Of a DNA stretch of 64,000 nucleotides, positions 59,314 through 64,000 are shown piece after piece. Both the position numbers and the translations under genes were made by a program. The notes under the pieces were generated by a model. It did not search any database. It had not been told where the DNA came from and saw only the letters and a program-made list of their open reading frames with translations. Every line of letters begins with the position of its first letter. Within the stretch, counting starts at the first letter, position 1. The stretch comes from Anaerolineae bacterium. Lineage in GTDB: Bacteria > Chloroflexota > Anaerolineae > Aggregatilineales > Aggregatilineaceae. The DNA is taken from positions 62,001 to 126,000 of the forward strand of contig JAHDLB010000010.1 in assembly GCA_018432315.1 (NCBI GenBank), written 5' to 3'.

Positions 59314-61479
59314 ATGACCACACTCACGCCTGAAGCAATGAAGCAAGCGCGCACCCTGCTGGCCGAGTTCACGTATGATACCCACCCGGTCGAGCGCGGG
59401 TACGCCAATCGTACACTCTACATCGACCTCTCGACGAATACGGTTCGCAGCAAGCCCGTCTCGCAGCAGATGAAGGACGTGTTCACCGGCGGGCGCGGCT
59501 TTTGCTTGTGGCTGTTGTGGAACGCCGTAACCGGCGAAACCACCTGGGATGCCCCGGAAAACGAGATCGTGATCGCGGGCGGGCCGATTGGCGGAATCAC
59601 CGCGTATCCCGGCTCCGGCAAATCGACAGTGGTGACCGTGTCCCCGCTGACCGGCTCGGTGATTGACAGCAACGCGGGCGGCTATTTCGGCCCGTACCTC
59701 AAATTCTCCGGCTGGGATGCGTTGGAGATCCAGGGGATTGCCGAGCGCGATGTGATCATCGTCATCGACGGCGACAAGGGGCGGGTCACGGTCGAAGAGG
59801 CGCCGCTGGAGCCGCTCGACACGCACCTGATCGGGCGCTACCTGACCGAGATGTACGCCGAAAACGAGCGCGACCGCCGGAGCGTGTCGGTGGTGTCGGC
59901 GGGACAGGGCGCGGAGCATTCGCGCTATGCCGGCCTGAACTTCAGCTGGTACGACGTGCGCCGCAAAGAAGCGCGCATCAAGCAGGCGGGGCGCGGCGGG
60001 TCGGGCCGGGTCTTCCGTCACAAGCGGATCAAGGCTGTTGTGGTGCGCTACAGCCAGATGACCGGCGACAGCAACAACCCGGCCAACATGGACCTGATCC
60101 GCAAGGCGGGGCGCCGCATCAACAAAGAGATCGCGGACCTGGACAGCAAGCAGAACGATATGCGCAGTGTGGGCACCGGGCACCTGCCGCCGATCATGAA
60201 CGAATTCGACCTGCTGCCGGTCCAGAATTACCGCTATGGATCGCATCCTGAAGCCAACAAGCTGGACACCGCTGTTTGGCGCAGCCTGTACACCCAGGGC
60301 GTGCCCGATGGCTGTTGGTACGGCTGCACGCTCTCCTGCGCGCATGGCGTGGACCATTTCCACCTGCAAACCGGCCCATACAAGGGCGAGACGGTCCTGG
60401 TCGATGGGCCGGAATACGAGACCATCGCCGGGGAAGGCTCCAACATCGGCGTGTTCGATCCGCTGGCGATCATCGAGATGAATTTCTACTGCGACACGTA
60501 TGGCATCGACACGATCTCGTTTGCCAACTCCGTCGCGTTTGCGATGGAGTGTTACGAGGCAGGCATCCTCGACGACGAGATCACCGGCGGGCTGAAGCTC
60601 ACCTGGGGCAACGCGCGGGCCGCGCTGGAGCTGCTGCATCAGTTGGCGCGCGGCGAGGGCTTCGGCCTGATCGTCGGGCAGGGCGTGCGCTACATGAAGC
60701 AGTTGTTCGTCGAGCAATACGGCGCCGATCCCGCCTTCGTGCAGGATATCGGCATGGAAGTCAAGGGGATGGAAATCTCCGAATACATGACCAAGGAGTC
60801 GCTTGCTCAGCAGGGCGGCTATGGGATGGCGGTGAAGGGCGCCCAGCACGACGAAGCGTGGCTGATTTTCATGGACATGGTCAAGAAGGAACTGCCCACC
60901 TTCGAGGCAAAAGCCGAGGCGCTGCACTATTTCCCGCTGTGGCGCACGTGGTTCAGCCTGCATGGGCTGTGCAAGCTGCCGTGGAACGACATCACGCCGG
61001 CCAACAACAAAGAAACCGACGAGCCGAACAAGGTGCCGGAACACGTCGAGAATTACACCTGGCTGTACGAAGGGCTGACGGGCAAGCCAACCCGCCCCGA
61101 AGACCTGATCGGGCAGTCGGAGCGGGTGTACAACTTCGAGCGACTGCTGGCGCTGCGGCTCGGGTTTGGGACGCGCGAGCACGATTATCCACCGTATCGC
61201 GCGATGGGCCCGGTGACGGTGCGGGAGTACGAATCCCGCGCCGAACGGTACGATAAACAACTGCGCGAGCTGGTCGGCGTGGAGCCGGACGGGCTGAGCA
61301 CCGAGGAGAAGGTCGCCCGGCTGCGCGCGTATCGCGAGGACCAGTACGAGCAACTGATGGACGCGGTCTACCAGCGGCGCGGCTGGGACGCGAATGGCGT
61401 TCCGACGCTGGAGAAGATCCGCGAACTGGGGATCGATTTTCCGGACGTGGTAGCGCTGATCGAGCAGCACGCCGGCTGA
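59314..61479 (+). CDS. Aldehyde:ferredoxin oxidoreductase family (tungsten/molybdenum pterin enzyme)
   Basis: The 721-residue enzyme belongs to the AOR family that oxidises aldehydes to acids with ferredoxin. AYPGSGKSTVVTVSPLTGSV and YFGPYLKFSGWDALEIQG are AOR N-domain motifs that bind the bis-pterin. The iron-sulfur ligands appear as Cys334, Cys338 and Cys342 (C-x3-C-x3-C), with Cys553 (HGLCKLPWND) as the fourth. Classical AOR has C-x2-C for the first pair, so this is a divergent subfamily. GGGAGAA precedes the ATG. The substrate is not evident. MoeA proteins at 42-45 kb could provide its cofactor. Confidence 0.9.
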   Translation: MTTLTPEAMKQARTLLAEFTYDTHPVERGYANRTLYIDLSTNTVRSKPVSQQMKDVFTGGRGFCLWLLWNAVTGETTWDAPENEIVIAGGPIGGITAYPGSGKSTVVTVSPLTGSVIDSNAGGYFGPYLKFSGWDALEIQGIAERDVIIVIDGDKGRVTVEEAPLEPLDTHLIGRYLTEMYAENERDRRSVSVVSAGQGAEHSRYAGLNFSWYDVRRKEARIKQAGRGGSGRVFRHKRIKAVVVRYSQMTGDSNNPANMDLIRKAGRRINKEIADLDSKQNDMRSVGTGHLPPIMNEFDLLPVQNYRYGSHPEANKLDTAVWRSLYTQGVPDGCWYGCTLSCAHGVDHFHLQTGPYKGETVLVDGPEYETIAGEGSNIGVFDPLAIIEMNFYCDTYGIDTISFANSVAFAMECYEAGILDDEITGGLKLTWGNARAALELLHQLARGEGFGLIVGQGVRYMKQLFVEQYGADPAFVQDIGMEVKGMEISEYMTKESLAQQGGYGMAVKGAQHDEAWLIFMDMVKKELPTFEAKAEALHYFPLWRTWFSLHGLCKLPWNDITPANNKETDEPNKVPEHVENYTWLYEGLTGKPTRPEDLIGQSERVYNFERLLALRLGFGTREHDYPPYRAMGPVTVREYESRAERYDKQLRELVGVEPDGLSTEEKVARLRAYREDQYEQLMDAVYQRRGWDANGVPTLEKIRELGIDFPDVVALIEQHAG

Positions 61480-61504
61480 CCCGACCGATCAGGCCGGCTG
61501 CCAG

Positions 61505-61537
61505 GGCGCGGTGGTGGTGACCATCCCGCGCCTTTTT
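61505..61537 (+). terminator. Intrinsic terminator of the AOR gene
   Basis: GGCGCGG (61505-61511) pairs with CCGCGCC (61526-61532), with an inner TGGT/ACCA pairing. Five T follow. Confidence 0.85.
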
Positions 61538-61645
61538 CGTACCTGCGCGCGGCCCGCGGCATTCGGAATTCATTCTTTTTTCACGAAACTCAACGAAATC
61601 TCCATGTAATATTTATTAAACGGCATTCCTAGAGGAGAGGTTACG

Positions 61646-62029
61646 ATGAGTTACACCCTGGAAGTACTCCCCGATGCACCCATCATCTGGGAAGTGTGGG
61701 GAGAGGATTTCGACGCTGCTGTCGACAATGCGGCCATTACGCGGGACATTATGAGAATATTGAATGCTTCGAGACAGCAGATGGTCATTGTGGCCGATCT
61801 GCGGAGTGTCCAATTGGAGTGGGAGGACATCGTATACCTGGCGAACAAGGCGGTTCCGCCGGAGATTAACCAGCATCCCCGGCTGCAAAAGATCATCGTC
61901 ATTACCAGCGACGAGATTGTGCAGAAGGCCATCGAGGGCATGTCGCACGAAGCCTTCGGCGCCGTGAAATTCGACATCGTCTCGTCCCCGGACCGCGCAA
62001 TGGCCCAGGCTCGCCGGTACCTGCACTAA
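61646..62029 (+). CDS. Small STAS/SpoIIAA-size protein, function unknown
   Basis: The 127-residue protein has alternating strands and helices (YTLEVLPDAPIIWEVWG, QQMVIVADLRSVQLEW, KIIVITSDEIVQKAIEGM). It resembles the STAS-like proteins encoded by many Chloroflexi, where a middle helix after a 'D-L-R' strand is typical. I do not see a phospho-Ser motif, so the assignment is weak. AGGAGAGG precedes the ATG. It stands alone after the AOR terminator. Confidence 0.7.
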   Translation: MSYTLEVLPDAPIIWEVWGEDFDAAVDNAAITRDIMRILNASRQQMVIVADLRSVQLEWEDIVYLANKAVPPEINQHPRLQKIIVITSDEIVQKAIEGMSHEAFGAVKFDIVSSPDRAMAQARRYLH

Positions 62030-62074
62030 AGCCGGGGCGCATCCTGGCGAGCTGGCTCTCCAACCCAAAAATTG

Positions 62075-62106
62075 ACACGCCCGGTGGCCTTTTCCGCCGG
62101 GCGTGT
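62075..62106. terminator. Hairpin between the STAS-size gene and padR
   Basis: ACACGCCCGG (62075-62084) pairs perfectly with CCGGGCGTGT (62097-62106). On the plus strand TTCTGT follows, a poor tail. On the minus strand CAATTTTTGG follows, a better tail. It probably ends the upstream plus-strand transcript. Confidence 0.55.
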
Positions 62107-62236
62107 TCTGTCACGATCGCGCTCCTTTCGCGCCGTATCCCGCGTGCTGGCCACGACGCTCTGCCAATGTCGAGGCGGGTGCCACCGTGCTCGCGTGACA
62201 AGGTGCGGGGGGGCTCCGGCAGCAGCCGGCAGGCTC

Positions 62237-62265
62237 TTGACAAAGTTATACACCGAGTGTATAGT
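62237..62265 (+). promoter_or_regulatory. Promoter of the padR-ABC exporter operon with a 17-bp palindromic operator
   Basis: TTGACA (62237-62242) and TATAGT (62260-62265) have an ideal 17-base spacer. Inside it lies the perfect palindrome TATACAC-CGA-GTGTATA (62247-62263), which overlaps the -10. A GTGTATA half-site recurs at 62288-62294. The ATAC/GTAT form matches known PadR operators, so PadR repression of its own operon is expected. Confidence 0.85.
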
Positions 62266-62299
62266 TTTTTCGCAAATTAGAATTGCGGTGTATAGGTTC

Positions 62300-62923
62300 A
62301 TGTCAGTCAAACACACGCTTCTCGCTTTGCTCTATCAGCAGCCCATGCACGGCTACGAGCTTGGGAAACAACTCAATCTCGTTGTCAGTGCCGAATGGGA
62401 TGTCAAACCGGGGCAAATCGCCAGCACGCTGACCCGGCTGAGAGACGCGAATCTGGTCGACTACGAAATCGAAGAGACTGACGATGCTCCGGATCGGAAG
62501 GTCTATCACATCACCGAGGAGGGGCGGCGGGAGCTGGAAGGCTGGTACTTGAGCCCCGAAGTTCGCCAGTACCGGTTGGGGGATGCCTTCTACATCAAAT
62601 TCGTCCTCAGCCTGGTCGGAGGCCCGGTTAGTCCGGAACTCGTGCTGAGGACGCAGCGCCGCGAGCTTTTCCAGCAGTTGCACGAGGTGACCGAACTGAG
62701 CCGCCAGGCGGACCCGCGCACCCAGCTTCCCTGGATTCTGCTGCTGGAGAGCGCGATCATGCACCTCGAGGCCGATCTGCGCTGGATCGAAATGTGCGAG
62801 GCGCGTCTGCCCGATCTGAAGCACTACACGCCGCCCAAGCCCCAGCCGAAACGGCGAGGAAGACCCCGTCGCCAACGAACGAAACCGCGCCAGGCGCAAG
62901 AACTCAAGCCAGTTGAAGAGTGA
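62300..62923 (+). CDS. PadR-family transcriptional regulator
   Basis: The 207-residue regulator has an N-terminal winged helix (VKHTLLALLYQQPMHGYELG, LTRLRDANLVDYEIEE, YHITEEGRRELEGW) and a helical C-terminal dimerisation part. Residues 180-200 are very basic with an AT-hook-like KRRGRPRR core, unusual for PadR. PadR proteins repress nearby genes and are released by small molecules or drugs. The start at 62300 follows the promoter by 35 bases with only a weak AGG site. An ABC transporter follows after 30 bases. Confidence 0.92.
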   Translation: MSVKHTLLALLYQQPMHGYELGKQLNLVVSAEWDVKPGQIASTLTRLRDANLVDYEIEETDDAPDRKVYHITEEGRRELEGWYLSPEVRQYRLGDAFYIKFVLSLVGGPVSPELVLRTQRRELFQQLHEVTELSRQADPRTQLPWILLLESAIMHLEADLRWIEMCEARLPDLKHYTPPKPQPKRRGRPRRQRTKPRQAQELKPVEE

Positions 62924-62953
62924 TCACCAGTTACGTCCAGAAGGAAAAGAACA

Positions 62954-63694
62954 ATGTCAATCGTACGCACAGAAGCACTCACCAAAGTCTATGGGGTTGC
63001 CAGCCAGCCGATCTATGCGCTCAACGAGGTCAACCTGGCTGTGGACGAGGGCGAGTTCCTCGCCATCATGGGGCCCAGTGGGTCCGGCAAGAGCACCCTG
63101 TTGTACCTCCTGGGCGGTTTGGACCGACCGACGAGCGGCAGCGTGCGGCTGCGGGAATCCGACATCTCGGCGTTGGATGATGATGCGCTGTCGCGCCTGC
63201 GCCGCACGTCGCTGGGGTTCGTGTTCCAATTCTTCAACCTGGTCCCCGTGCTGTCGGCGCGGGAGAACGTCGCCATGCCGCTGATCCTCGATGGCGTGCG
63301 GCGGGTGGACGCGCTGAAGCGGGCCGACGACGCCCTGGCCCGCGTGGGGCTGGCCGATCGCGGCGCGCACCGGCCTTCGGAACTCTCGGGTGGAGAGCAG
63401 CAGCGCGTGGCCCTGGCGCGCGCCCTGGTCGCTCAGCCTGCCGTCGTGCTGGCCGACGAGCCGACCGGCAACCTCGATTCGCGGTCGAGTGACGAGATGG
63501 TCCAGGTTCTGCGCCAGACGGTCGATGCATGGGGTCAGACCCTGATCCTGGTCACGCACGATCCGCGCGTGGCCGCGTATGCCGACCGGATCGTGTTCCT
63601 CAAAGATGGCAAGATCGTGGATGACAACCGGCTCAAAGGGCAGGGCAGCGCCGAGCAGATCCGCGAGCAGTTGAACATTATGGCGCTTGGCTAG
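62954..63694 (+). CDS. ABC exporter ATP-binding protein (LolD/MacB type)
   Basis: The 246-residue ATPase has Walker A GPSGSGKST, the Q-loop in VFQFFNLVP, the signature LSGGEQQRVALARAL, Walker B VVLADEPTGNLD and the switch His in LVTHDPR. The FFNLVPVLSA-x-ENV and DEPTGNLD forms are those of MacB/LolD-type exporters. It would power the permease encoded next, as part of a PadR-controlled export operon. Confidence 0.95.
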   Translation: MSIVRTEALTKVYGVASQPIYALNEVNLAVDEGEFLAIMGPSGSGKSTLLYLLGGLDRPTSGSVRLRESDISALDDDALSRLRRTSLGFVFQFFNLVPVLSARENVAMPLILDGVRRVDALKRADDALARVGLADRGAHRPSELSGGEQQRVALARALVAQPAVVLADEPTGNLDSRSSDEMVQVLRQTVDAWGQTLILVTHDPRVAAYADRIVFLKDGKIVDDNRLKGQGSAEQIREQLNIMALG

Positions 63695-63704
63695 GACGTA
63701 CACC

Positions 63705-64000
63705 ATGACCGCAAAAACGAACAGCTTCGGCACCAAGACCTGGCAGATGACCTTGATGGCGCTGCGTTACCTGAGCGGGCGCAAGCTGCGCACCGTACTG
63801 ACGACCCTGGCGATTGTCTTCGGCGTGGCGCTGATCTTCGCCATGAACCTCGTGCTGCCGGGCATCATAGATGCCTTCAACCAGTCGATGGCAAGCGTGA
63901 CCGGCGCCGATCTGACCGTCACGAACGTGGCCGGTGGATCGTTCGACCCCGGACCGGTGTTGGAGCGCATCCAGGCCACGGACGGTGTGCAGGCCGCGAC
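63705..64000 (+). CDS. ABC exporter permease (MacB/FtsX type), truncated by the window end
   Basis: The first 98 residues are visible. SGRKLRTVLTTLAIVFGVAL is the typical first helix of MacB/FtsX-type permeases, and a periplasmic MacB-PCD-like segment (SMASVTGADLTVTN) follows. Its ATG is 10 bases after the ATPase stop. The rest lies beyond the window. Confidence 0.88.
   Translation, partial: MTAKTNSFGTKTWQMTLMALRYLSGRKLRTVLTTLAIVFGVALIFAMNLVLPGIIDAFNQSMASVTGADLTVTNVAGGSFDPGPVLERIQATDGVQAA

Noticed and set aside
59140-61470. A 776-codon minus-strand frame opposite the AOR gene
   Set aside because: The plus strand carries the full AOR motif set and its own promoter. The minus frame has no recognisable domain.
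62072-62299. A 76-residue extension before PadR
   Set aside because: It spans the promoter and operator and has no winged-helix similarity; the family starts at MSVKHTLLALL.

Overview
The window looks like one contiguous piece of a high-GC bacterial chromosome. I infer the phylum Chloroflexota, most likely the Anaerolineae. The signs are an RpoB with a large non-proteobacterial insert, many threonine/proline-rich lipoproteins with C-terminal beta-rich or SGNH-like domains, a Ser/Thr kinase joined to a PQQ-type propeller, roadblock/LC7 proteins, a type 2 isopentenyl-diphosphate isomerase and an aldehyde:ferredoxin oxidoreductase. No 16S rRNA is present, so the assignment is inference. Genes are densely packed, often with ATGA or GTGA overlaps. 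Many intergenic gaps carry sigma-70-like promoters (TTGACA/TATAAT) and strong intrinsic terminators. I see no tRNA, rRNA, CRISPR array, insertion sequence or prophage. One lone tyrosine recombinase (57.6 kb) is the only mobility-type gene.

Layout. 0-2 kb: a divergent partial gene, a PfkB-family sugar/nucleoside kinase and endonuclease III. 2-6.3 kb: rpoB with its own consensus promoter and its own terminator; rpoC is not next to it. 6.6-10.8 kb: a giant lipoprotein with ten Ig-like repeats of exactly 273 bp each and an SGNH-like C-terminus. 11.6-21.5 kb: an envelope/exopolysaccharide region with a G5/beta-propeller lipoprotein, a glycosidase-like/O-antigen-ligase fusion, a macro-domain protein, UDP-glucuronate decarboxylase, a second O-antigen ligase, a GtrA protein, a single-domain response regulator and a glycosyltransferase. 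21.5-27.5 kb: mixed metabolism (thioesterase, orphan magnesium-chelatase-type AAA+ ATPase, acyl carrier protein, type 2 IPP isomerase, HemW). 27.6-33.6 kb: a phospho-signalling cassette of kinase-PQQ propeller, PP2C phosphatase, J-domain/VWA fusion, zinc-ribbon/FHA protein and a small protein, followed by an OmpR-type regulator. 33.7-37.1 kb (minus strand): roadblock protein, CTP synthase, adenosine deaminase and a small protein. 37.3-46 kb: HAD protein, pseudo-receiver/roadblock protein, a eukaryote-like formate-THF ligase, a TPR membrane protein, two tandem MoeA genes (the second fused to a substrate-binding-like domain) and a thioesterase. 46-54 kb: RluD, a probable selenocysteine-containing peroxiredoxin-like protein, a fasciclin protein, a nitrilase homologue without its catalytic cysteine, threonine aldolase, a degenerate CPBP protein, a polysaccharide-deacetylase-like protein and a lipoprotein. 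54-59 kb: a 1 kilo-residue protein of unknown function, the recombinase and an XTP/dITP pyrophosphatase. 59.3-61.5 kb: a tungsten/molybdenum-type aldehyde:ferredoxin oxidoreductase. 61.6-64 kb: a small STAS-size protein and a PadR-controlled ABC exporter that runs off the end.

How the parts may work together. The two MoeA genes could supply pyranopterin cofactor for the AOR enzyme. The 13-21 kb genes look like one surface-polysaccharide locus. The 27.6-32.9 kb genes form a colinear, tightly spaced set with a writer (kinase), an eraser (PP2C) and a probable phospho-threonine reader (FHA). The strongest unusual observation is the in-frame TGA at 47227-47229. It sits exactly where a redox cysteine is expected and is followed by a short hairpin with the spacing of a bacterial SECIS element.
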